This document shows, one piece after another, positions 1 through 6,819 of a stretch of DNA of 10,180 bases. Origin of the DNA: Larix sibirica. Taxonomy: Eukaryota; Streptophyta; Pinopsida; Pinales; Pinaceae. The notes under the pieces were generated by a model. That model did not search any database. It had not been told where the DNA came from and saw only the letters and a program-made list of their open reading frames with translations. The DNA lies in assembly GCA_004151065.3 (NCBI GenBank), contig NWUY0300083321.1:5763-15942 (forward strand), written 5' to 3'. A program made the translations under genes and the position numbers. The stretch's first letter is position 1; the number at the start of each line of letters is the position of its first letter.

Positions 1-464
1 TTTCAGTGATCCTTTTATGTATGTAGTTTATGTTTATGTGATAGAAAAGTTATAAAAAGTTAAGAACACCTAACTTCTAAGAAAAATCATCAGAGTTTAG
101 AGGAGGGACTTCATTATCAGGTTCTGAAAAGTCTTTTTTCTGATGCAGGGGGTCCTTTTCTGGTCATTGTTTTCTCTTCTGAAGTTTATATGCTTTTAGT
201 TTAATGCTTTAAAAGGAGCCTGAGGGCTGATTGTAGGAGGATTAGTTCCTTTTTGAAAGGCTGCCTTGAAGAAGCCACGGAAAACTGAAATATGAAGTGA
301 TAGAGAATATGCTGGTATAGCAGCAGGATAGTCATAAGGCTCTTTTATTTTCTGAGCCTGAAAAGGCAGTCCGATGTATATTCTGCTTTCAAACTTGAAA
401 TTTCAAATATAACTAAAAACTCATCGAAAAAAAGAAGAAAAAAACCACAACAGTGTGTTACATG
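1..464. other. Gene-free AT-rich stretch
   Basis: I see no open frame of useful length, no RNA gene and no recognisable repeat here. The stretch contains polypyrimidine runs and scattered AG and GT dinucleotides, so it could be part of an intron of the fragmentary gene represented by the duplicated exon to its right, but nothing in the sequence fixes exon borders. It ends where the 337-bp tandem duplication starts. Confidence 0.5.
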
Positions 465-1136
465 TTATGGTGGTCATTTATCTGTTTTAACTTTTACTGC
501 TCAGATCAAGAGGCAAACTAATTTGTCCGTGCTAAGCATGAAGATATTGCAAAATCGAAAGCTTTGCTCTATATTTTGTTATATTTTAGCATCATTTCTT
601 TTATCTGCATTGTGATTCTTTTCCTCTGCTCATTTCCATGAAGATGCAGCCATAGAAATTACAGGAGCACATCCAAGATTTATATTTTCCTTTCACCTTA
701 CTGTCAGAACTGTTACAGAAGAACAGTTGCCAGAGCATATACAGAAAATGTTTGATGAGGCAAGTAGTAACCATCAACACGGCCATCATCATCAAAAATC
801 ATTATGGTGGTCATTTATCTGTTTTAACTTTTACTGCTTAGATCAAGAGGCAAACTAATTTGTCCGTGCTAAGCATGAAGATACTGCAAAATTGAAAGCT
901 TTGCTCTATATTTTGTTATATTTTAGCATCATTTCTTCTATCTGCATTGTGATTCTTTTCCTCTGCTCATTTCCAGGAAGATGCAGTCATAGAAATTACA
1001 GGAGCACATCAAGATTTATATTTTCCTTTCACCTTACTGTCAGAACTGTTACAGAAGAACAGTTGCCAGAGCATATACAGAAAATGTTTGATGAGGCGGG
1101 TAGTAACCATCAACACAGCCCTCGTCATCAAAATCA
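465..1136 (+). repeat. 337-bp tandem duplication carrying an intron end and an exon
   Basis: Two direct copies lie head to tail, 465-801 and 802 to about 1136, offset by 337 bases and dropping to 336 after a one-base deletion in the right copy near 1010. They share long identical blocks, for example the run starting TTATGGTGGTCATTTATCTG in both. Differences are mostly single bases, so the duplication is fairly young compared with the other decayed material in the window. The right copy continues past the duplicated part into unique sequence with a plausible splice donor, so the right copy is probably the original position and the left copy an added or truncated one. Confidence 0.93.
640..858 (+). 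pseudogene. Left copy of a histidine-rich exon, splice acceptor lost
   Basis: Starting at the base that corresponds to the exon start in the right copy, this frame stays open for 72 codons and begins EDAAIEITGAH. It runs through LTVRTVTEEQLPEHIQKMF to a histidine-rich end (NHQHGHHHQ), then crosses the duplication junction into intron-derived sequence and stops at a TAA (856-858). In the right copy the exon is preceded by TTTCCAG, a good acceptor; here the same place reads TTTCCATG, so the invariant AG is destroyed by a G-to-T difference at 639. Unlike the right copy, the exon frame itself is intact. I do not recognise the protein family. The truncation by the duplication and the lost acceptor argue for a non-functional copy. 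Confidence 0.5.
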
Positions 1137-1214
1137 TGGGCACTGTCATCATGATGGATACATGAAAGGATATGGTCTCGGACATGGTGGGTGGCACTCA
1201 TACTCTTGGTTAAG
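977..1214 (+). pseudogene. Right copy of a histidine-rich exon, frameshifted
   Basis: A pyrimidine-rich stretch ending TTTCCAG (acceptor AG at 975-976) precedes this segment and AAG|GTATTT (donor GT at 1215-1216) follows it, so it looks like an internal exon of about 238 bases. It starts EDAVIEITGAH in frame, then loses one C near 1010 relative to the left copy. The original reading continues in another frame as TVTEEQLPEHIQKMFDEAG and a long histidine-rich tail with clusters such as HQNHGHCHHDGY and GLGHGGWHSYSW. Without the shift this would be a roughly 80-residue segment ending in a possible metal-binding histidine tract. In its actual frame translation ends at the TGA at 1163-1165. The family is not recognised. 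It could alternatively be a working exon if the one-base difference is a sequencing or assembly error. Confidence 0.5.
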
Positions 1215-1582
1215 GTATTTGAGGTTGATTGTTGCACGCTATAACCTCGTGTAACTGCTTTGACTTGCTATCATATAGCTAAAGTGGATACAACCAGTGA
1301 GTTGGGCCAAAAGCTGATGTCTCCATGGTCACATCTTGTGCAATGTTGACTTTCAGATAATGCCTGTAATAAGTTGCACAGTTACTCTGGTCAAACAATA
1401 TACAGAAGGATGTTAAAAAAGCAAGCAGGCACTCTATGCCCTGAAAATAGTAACGCACCTCCCTGTACAGGTTTATGTGCTGCATGGCACTATTCATAGG
1501 GTATGATCAAGAATGATTTGGTTCATGGTTGGTGCATGGACATGAAGCTTGGTTATTGTGCACAGGATGATCTAACAAAGAA
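1215..1582. other. Gene-free stretch between two duplicated exon fragments
   Basis: No supported gene. If the segment ending at 1214 is an exon, this would begin its downstream intron (GTATTTGAGG). Short open frames on both strands show no recognisable protein. No repeat unit is shared with the neighbouring duplications. Confidence 0.45.
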
Positions 1583-1992
1583 GGTTAAGATCATTGAGAA
1601 TGAGGATATAGTGCACCAATGGAATACCTCATGGTAAGACTAAATGATAACAATGTGGGTTCTTCCAGAGTTGGAGACAATTCAAGAGTGGAGATTAGAA
1701 GATGTTCTTGGTACAAAATGGACATTTTCATGCAAAAGCAGGCCAAGGCGTGAATAAAATCAATAGTTAATCACAAATAGCGCATTGGTTAAGATCATTG
1801 AGAATGAGACTATGAGTACATAGCACACCAAAGGAATACCATTATGGTAAGACTAAATGATAACAATGTGGTTTCTTCCAGAGTTGGAGACAATTCAGGA
1901 GTGTAGATTAGAAGATGTTCTTGGTACAAATTGGACATTTTCATGCAAAAGCAGGCCAAAGCATGAATATAATCAATGGTTAATCACAAATA
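1583..1992 (+). repeat. Tandem duplication of about 204-213 bp containing an exon-like segment
   Basis: The block starting GGTTAAGATCATTGAGAATG occurs at 1583 and again at 1787. The offset is 204 bases at the start and 213 after a 9-base length difference near 1605/1815. Both copies contain a GGTAAGACTAAATGATAAC stretch, the CTTCCAGAGTTGGAGACA motif and the coding-like block GATGTTCTTGGTACAAA. The left copy ends near 1779, the right near 1992, after which only the right copy continues as an open frame. Divergence is larger than in the 337-bp duplication, with indels as well as substitutions. Confidence 0.9.
1653..1757 (+). pseudogene. Left copy of unrecognised exon-like fragment with stops
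   Basis: The frame reads MWVLPELETIQEWRLEDVLG, then a WTFSCKSRPRRE segment, then stops at TAA (1755-1757), followed in the same frame by TAG (1764-1766). In the right copy these positions are TAT and TGG, so two substitutions turned tyrosine and tryptophan codons into stops. The shared wording with the right copy shows they descend from one coding-like segment. The family is not recognised. Confidence 0.45.
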
Positions 1993-2129
1993 AACCAGAA
2001 GAACGGCACAAGGGCATTTTTTTAAAAGAGATAAAAAAATATGCATCAACAATCCAAAAACAAAATAGGCCAGTAATATCTTGCCCTCAAGACATTGAAT
2101 GTAGTAGTATAGATGAAAAGCAAAACTGA
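1857..2129 (+). pseudogene. Right copy: 90-codon unrecognised open frame, probable exon fragment
   Basis: An open frame of 90 codons with possible starts at 1857 and 1866. It reads through ETIQECRLEDVLGTNWTF and CKSRPKHEYNQWLITNKP, then a lysine-rich segment (ERHKGIFLKEIKKY) and ends with SIDEKQN at TGA (2127-2129). The composition (many charged residues, four cysteines, two tryptophans in the first half) is more protein-like than random AT-rich DNA would give. Conservation of the frame in the left copy before its stops supports a coding ancestry. The bases before 1882 (TTTCTTCCAG) look like a splice acceptor, so this may be the last exon of a gene, beginning with the ELETIQE wording, rather than an ORF of its own. 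No family recognised, no signal peptide or membrane segment. It could be a host gene fragment or part of a mobile element. Confidence 0.35.
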
Positions 2130-2402
2130 CCTACCACAAACTCCATCACGAACACCATTACAGACATATCTGTCCTACTCTGAATTCAGGAATTGACAAA
2201 AAAAATCATCAGGACTTCTCTTATATAGAAGCACATCTAACATCACATATTTAATAGTTTCAAGTCTTAATGTCCTCTACTGTCTGGGATTTAAGTCTGC
2301 AGGAAATTGAGAAAACTCTAAAAATTACACAATTTTAATAAATCATGGAGATTTCCTACTGAACATACTACAACTAAACAATAAATAAACCTTAAGGATT
2401 TT
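2130..2402. other. Gene-free AT-rich stretch
   Basis: No open frame, RNA gene or repeat that I can support. If the preceding 90-codon frame is a real last exon, its 3' untranslated region would lie here; an AATAAA (2381-2386) sits in this stretch on the plus strand, which fits but is expected by chance in such AT-rich DNA. Confidence 0.4.
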
Positions 2403-2558
2403 TTCTTGGGCATGCTTGGATAATAATTATTTTACTCTTCCCATAATCAGGTTAGTAGGGTGTATCTCTGAATCCAATTCTTGGGCATGCCTGGATAATA
2501 ATTATTTTACTCTTCCCATAATCAGGTTAGTAGGGTGTATTTCTTAATCCAATTCTTG
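2403..2558 (+). repeat. 75-bp tandem duplication
   Basis: Two head-to-tail 75-bp units, 2403-2477 and 2478-2552, start TTCTTGGGCATGC and end AATCCAA. They differ at three positions that I count by eye (about 96% identity). A six-base start of a third unit (TTCTTG, 2553-2558) follows. There is no coding content. The high identity implies a recent event. Confidence 0.95.
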
Positions 2559-2907
2559 TGATTTCATCAACCGCTTTCCCAGCCTCAGACTGACTCTGTA
2601 AGGCCCTATGAGGGAAGAAAGCGACTGGAAACTGGACATGCCTCCCTGAATAAATTGGAAAAAAATTGCAACAATGAAAACAATGCCATTGGTCTATGTT
2701 TCAAAAACTGCATAGTTTATCTCATCTCCTGTCACATCCTATCGTAAAAAGAAATAGGCCTCTCATTAATTTAATCATCTATCCGCATTAATAGTTGAGA
2801 GGGCATTATCTGAAACATGAGTATAAATTAAGAAATCCTTAGCAAAAACAAAGTTGACAAATGCGTGGAAAACACTATGGATTTTTTAAGTTGAGTAAAC
2901 AATTTCT
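2559..2907. other. Downstream flank of the PPR gene, no gene seen
   Basis: This lies 3' of the PPR gene and its DYW fossil on the minus strand. I see no further homology to PPR or DYW sequence past about 2908 and no open frame worth reporting. I found no canonical AATAAA on the minus strand here, so the 3' end of the transcript cannot be placed. Confidence 0.4.
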
Positions 2908-3187
2908 TCATTCTAATGTGACATTTGAACTCAAACATCCTTCTTCAGCACTGTTAGCATCGTTTAAAATAATTTCTCATGCAATCATCTTGGATGTGTA
3001 CTTGATTGTTGAGAGGCAGTTAGCACAAAATCAAAGGTTCTTGATGATCTAGATGGATGTTCAAGGGAAGGTGTTGATGAGCCCAAATGCACTTACCAGC
3101 TTTTGTTGGTGGTGACAAAGAATTGTTCCATCTGTTCCTGTTGGGTACTGCCCTGCATCCTTTATCTGCCCAGACAATATCCCAAAC
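2908..3187 (-). pseudogene. Fossil DYW cytidine-deaminase domain of the adjacent PPR gene
   Basis: Reading the minus strand past the PPR stop, in the frame whose codons start at 3180, gives ILSGQIKDAGQYP, then LCHHQQKLVSAFGLIN, then IIKNL, FCANC, EIILNDAN and GCLSS, in the order of the DYW domain. The usual DYW wording is LSGQ-KDAGYVP, then CHHSEKLA-AFGLIN, IIKNLRVCGDCH, REI-VRDAN and GLCSCGDYW. Four stops interrupt it: TGA 3061-3063, TAG 3049-3051, TGA 3031-3033 and TGA 2977-2979. About 14 residues between the KDAG and CHH parts (where VLHDVEEE normally lies) are missing. The catalytic HSE motif has become HQQ, so the glutamate is gone. The CGDCH zinc motif has become CANCL: both cysteines remain, the following histidine is lost. 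The terminal DYW tripeptide is not recognisable. It cannot be translated as an active deaminase and now lies in the probable 3' untranslated region. Confidence 0.88.
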
Positions 3188-5782
3188 TTAGTACAAATTT
3201 TCTACATTTGTGGGGTTTGATCTATCTCCTGCTAGGAAAGCATGCAACTGTTTATTGACTTCAATCCAACTGCATCCTGCCTGCTTTTTTACCCTCCTAG
3301 TTTTCATCAAATTTCGCACCTTTTCAATGTCATCCCACCTTCCAACTGTGGCATAAATATTTGATAGCTGCAGATAAGGTGCAGAATTTTCAGGGTCCAA
3401 CACAAAAAGCTGTTCAGCAACACGTTCTCCTAACTCTATGTTGACATGGATCCTACAAGCTCCAAGCAAAGATCCCCACACAGCAATGTCAGGTTTTATT
3501 GGCATGTTGTTAATAAAGTCTTGCACCTCATCCAAGTGCCCTGCACGGCCAAGAAGATCAACCATGCAGCAATAGTGCTCCATCCTAGGAGTGATGTGAT
3601 GATATTCAATCATGCAATCAAAGTATCGTCGACCTTCATTCACTAAGCCCGCATGACAGCATGCAGATAAAACACCAACAAAGGTGACATAATCTGGTTT
3701 TGTCCCAGAATTTTTCATCTGTTCAAATAGTTGAATGGCTTGGTTCCCACACCCATGCATTGCATATCCTACAATCATCGAAGTCCATAAGACAACATCT
3801 CGATTCGTCATTTTGTCAAACACTTTGTGTGCATCATCTATGGTCCCACATTTTGCATACATGTCTATGAGGGCACTTCCAACAAAAACATCAGAGTGGT
3901 ATCCACTTCTAATTATGGCTTCATGGACCTCCTTGCCTTGTTCTAGAGCTGCCATGTTGGCACATGATGGAAGAACAATTGCCAAAGTTTCCTTTGTTGG
4001 CTTTACACCAGCAAATTGCATTTGCTGATAAAGATTTAGGGCTTCTTCATCATTACCATTATGTGCATATCCAGAGATCATCACATTCCATGATGGCACA
4101 TCTTGTCCAGGCATTTTTTGAAATAGCTTCTTAGCCTTGTTGATGTGTCCATTAAGAGCGTAGCCTGCAATGATGGCATTCCATGAGATCGTGTCTTGTT
4201 GAGGCATTTTCAAAAAGAATTTGAGGGCTTCATCGACATCTCCACAACGTGCATATCCTGTAATCATTGCATTCCATGATACCACATCATGTTGAGGCAT
4301 TTGGCTGAACACTTCATGTGCATTTTTTATGCTTCCACATTTTGCATACATATCTAAGAGAGCACTCCCCACAAAAAGATCCCACTGAAACCGACTTTTT
4401 ATAATGTCCCTGTGGACTTCCTTACCCTGTTCCAGAGCTTCCAAGTTGGCACAAGCTGAGAGAACAGTGGCAAATGTTTCAGAATTGGGCTTTGCATCTG
4501 TAAGTTGCATCTGTCCGTAAAGCTTCAATGCTTCTTCAAAATGTCCACTCTGTGCATATCCCCCGATCATTGCATTCCATGAGGATACATCTCGTTCCGG
4601 CATTGTTTGAAAGAGATGACCGGCTTTTTCAACATTACCAATCTTTGCATAAGCAGCAACCATCGCATTCCATAAAACCACATCTCGTCTCCGAATATTG
4701 CCAAACACTTCACATGCATCATCTATGCTCCCACATTTAGCATACATGTCTACAAGGGCACTACCGACAAAAGCATCAGTCTGAAACCCATGCCTGCATA
4801 CATCTTCATGAATCTTCTGGCCCTGTTCCAGATATGACAAGTCGGCACATGCTGAAAGAACTGAGGCAAAAGTTTCAGAGTTTGGCCTTACCTTCGCGGA
4901 TTGCATTTGTTTGTAGAGATCGATGGCTTCCTCGCCGTGTCCATTCTGTGCAAATCCTGCAATAATTGCATTCCATGAAACCGCATCTCTTTGAGGCATT
5001 TCCCAAAAGAGCTTCAGGGCCTCATCCACATAACCATTCCGAGCATATCCCGTGACCATTATAGTCCATGACACCACATCTCGTCCGGGCATTTCTCGAA
5101 AAAGCTCCTCGGCGTCATCGAAGTTCTCATTCTGTGCATATCCTGCAATCATAGAATTCCATGAGACAACATTTCGTTGGGACATTTTGTCAAACAATTT
5201 GCGTGCATCCTCTAAATCTCCACATTTTGCATACATGTCTAGAAGTGCATTCTCCACAACCACATCCGACTGACACCACCCACTCCTAATTATATCTTCA
5301 TGTATCTGCCTTCCATGCTGGATCGCTGCACAGGCCGGAAGAACACTGGAAAATGTGAAGTTATTGGGTTGAATACCTACTCGTTGCATTTTATGAAACA
5401 GTGCCAGGGCCTCCGCGGGAAGCCTGTGAGTTACATAAGCTGTGATCATCATCGTCCATGACACCACACTGCGCTCGGCCATGTGATCAAAAACCCTGCG
5501 AGCATCCATTAAACACCCACACTTCGCATACATGTTAAGCAGCGTGTTTTCTATAAAGCCGTCTGCCTGAAATCCCGTCTGAGCCATGTGGGCCTGGACG
5601 AGTTTGCCCTCTGCAAGGCTTTTCTCCTTCACACACCCGTGCAGCAAAGAAGTATAAGCAGAGGAGTCTACAAACGCGGACTGGTTTATAGTATTGAGAA
5701 TTTGCAGCGCTTCTTTTAATCGGCCATTGTTGCACGCCGCTCTTACTTCCTCCCTCACTGATGATGTGAGTTGCCTTGCCAT
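3188..5782 (-). CDS. PLS-class pentatricopeptide repeat protein, E/E+ type, DYW domain lost
   Basis: An 864-residue intronless protein. PLS-class PPR proteins bind single-stranded organelle RNA one base per motif and specify C-to-U editing sites in mitochondria or plastids. Motifs seen (approximate residues): L 41-75, S 76-106, P 107-141, L 142-174 (about three residues short), S 175-205, two S-type 206-267, P 268-302, L 303-338, S 339-369, S-type 370-400, P 401-434, L 435-470, S 471-501, two S-type 502-563, P 564-598, L 599-634, S 635-665, P2 666-700, L2 701-736, S2 737-767, E1 768-801, E2 802-835, then E+ start 836-864 (GCSWIEVNKQLHAFLAGDRS). Hallmarks are the repeated NMYAKCG/DMYAKCG, VVSWNAMI and LSACA wording. 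The start is the ATG at 5780-5782; an in-frame TGA at 5807-5809 prevents extension upstream. Residues 11-34 look like part of a PPR helix pair, so no clear organelle transit peptide precedes the array. Translation stops at TAA (3188-3190), where a DYW domain should continue; its remains follow directly. The target RNA and the exact orthologue are unknown. Confidence 0.95.
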   Translation of the reverse strand: MARQLTSSVREEVRAACNNGRLKEALQILNTINQSAFVDSSAYTSLLHGCVKEKSLAEGKLVQAHMAQTGFQADGFIENTLLNMYAKCGCLMDARRVFDHMAERSVVSWTMMITAYVTHRLPAEALALFHKMQRVGIQPNNFTFSSVLPACAAIQHGRQIHEDIIRSGWCQSDVVVENALLDMYAKCGDLEDARKLFDKMSQRNVVSWNSMIAGYAQNENFDDAEELFREMPGRDVVSWTIMVTGYARNGYVDEALKLFWEMPQRDAVSWNAIIAGFAQNGHGEEAIDLYKQMQSAKVRPNSETFASVLSACADLSYLEQGQKIHEDVCRHGFQTDAFVGSALVDMYAKCGSIDDACEVFGNIRRRDVVLWNAMVAAYAKIGNVEKAGHLFQTMPERDVSSWNAMIGGYAQSGHFEEALKLYGQMQLTDAKPNSETFATVLSACANLEALEQGKEVHRDIIKSRFQWDLFVGSALLDMYAKCGSIKNAHEVFSQMPQHDVVSWNAMITGYARCGDVDEALKFFLKMPQQDTISWNAIIAGYALNGHINKAKKLFQKMPGQDVPSWNVMISGYAHNGNDEEALNLYQQMQFAGVKPTKETLAIVLPSCANMAALEQGKEVHEAIIRSGYHSDVFVGSALIDMYAKCGTIDDAHKVFDKMTNRDVVLWTSMIVGYAMHGCGNQAIQLFEQMKNSGTKPDYVTFVGVLSACCHAGLVNEGRRYFDCMIEYHHITPRMEHYCCMVDLLGRAGHLDEVQDFINNMPIKPDIAVWGSLLGACRIHVNIELGERVAEQLFVLDPENSAPYLQLSNIYATVGRWDDIEKVRNLMKTRRVKKQAGCSWIEVNKQLHAFLAGDRSNPTNVENLY

Positions 5783-6763
5783 TGATTTTAAGAGCGGCGA
5801 AAGCAGTCACTCGCCTGCTGATCTCAGAATCAAAAATGGGATAAACAGAGAAAATTATAATGGCCTTATTCGCAATTCTTAGACGGTTTCGAAGGCTGGG
5901 CGCCTTTCATAGAATGCAATTTTCTTTGAACCGCAGACTTCAGGGAATTGGCCGTGCTTATTGATGATAAGCAAGCAGTTATGTGTGTTACACATGATTA
6001 TACTCGTACGAAGATGAACGGGGGTTGTACACGCTGTTTATGCTGGAAATAAACCTTCCCCCATTGTGTTGTACAACTGCAAAAGCAGGATTTTGACACC
6101 TAGTGTTGTGAGTTTTTGCATCGATTGACGATGATGATATTGGTTCAATCCCCTTTGTCTGGAATTTTCAATGATCATCATGTGAATTGTGTGTTGATTA
6201 GTTTTGGTGTTAATTCGAATCGATCTCACCAAAAGTGTCATTCGCTCCCTGGACAGGCAGTGCGTTGTTGAAGGCATTGAATGCCGCCTCGACCTCCTAC
6301 TTAAATTTGTTAATCTCTTACTCTCCGATCCCACCGTTATTGGGCGTTCAAGGATAGACGTTGAACTACATTCTCGTCATCTCCAGAAGGGGTAGCCTGG
6401 GTCACAGAGCACTAACTAGTCAAACAATCTCGATGTTAGGGTTCTCTGATCATCGCCACCATAGTTCAAATTGAATGGTACTACACTTTCTAGACTTGCT
6501 TTGTCTGAAGCAAAGTGCACCATCATCAAAGAAGGGATTATCAACAGAGCTCTGCCCTAGTTCGAACACCACGTCAGTTGGGTGATATTTTGTCAAGGGT
6601 GGAGGCTAAGGACAAAGAAGGAGAAGGCCCTATGTTTCTCTTCGACCTGAATTATGTTTTTTTTCAACATGGACTATGTCAAGCCTTGATATTCACCTTG
6701 ATGGATAGTCCCCTAAACATTGTTCCTCCTAACCAATTGCATTGTTTCCTTGGAAACAGTGTG
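5783..6763. other. Upstream region of the PPR gene, no confirmed gene
   Basis: This contains the promoter side of the PPR gene (minus strand). A weak TATA-like TATAAT on the minus strand (5854-5859) lies about 72 bases before the ATG; it is unconfirmed. One plus-strand frame, open from about 6198 to 6395 (ends HLQKG, TAG), reads TKSVIRSLDRQCVVEGIE and DLLLKFVNLLLSDPTV, which looks mildly protein-like but matches no family I recognise. A further plus-strand open frame to 6793 (about 90 codons) is also unrecognised. Both may be decayed mobile-element or gene fragments. Confidence 0.4.
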
Positions 6764-6819
6764 AAGGTTCTATGCTATTATAATCCATGTTAAGGCTCTA
6801 TGCTATTATAATCCATGTT
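6764..6819 (+). repeat. 28-bp tandem duplication
   Basis: Two adjacent 28-base units, 6764-6791 and 6792-6819, each run from AAGG to CCATGTT and differ at one position (GGTTC versus GGCTC). The shared core is CTATGCTATTATAATCCATG. No function is evident. Confidence 0.93.

Noticed and set aside
1279-1497. 72-codon minus-strand open frame
   Set aside because: There is no recognisable protein and it lies in likely intron or spacer sequence between two gene fragments.
2861-3052. 63-codon plus-strand open frame
   Set aside because: It lies antisense over the DYW fossil and its wording has no protein character; the minus-strand reading explains this sequence.
3188-5782. Assigning the PPR gene to a named editing factor
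   Set aside because: PLS-class PPR proteins are too similar to one another in wording; without an orthology search any symbol would be a guess.
5535-5810. 91-codon minus-strand open frame overlapping the start of the PPR gene
   Set aside because: It begins with GTG, not ATG, and runs in another frame over the PPR N-terminus, so it is a shadow of the real gene.
5854-5859. TATAAT on the minus strand as the PPR promoter
   Set aside because: The distance to the ATG is possible, but such a hexamer is expected by chance in AT-rich DNA and no other promoter element supports it.
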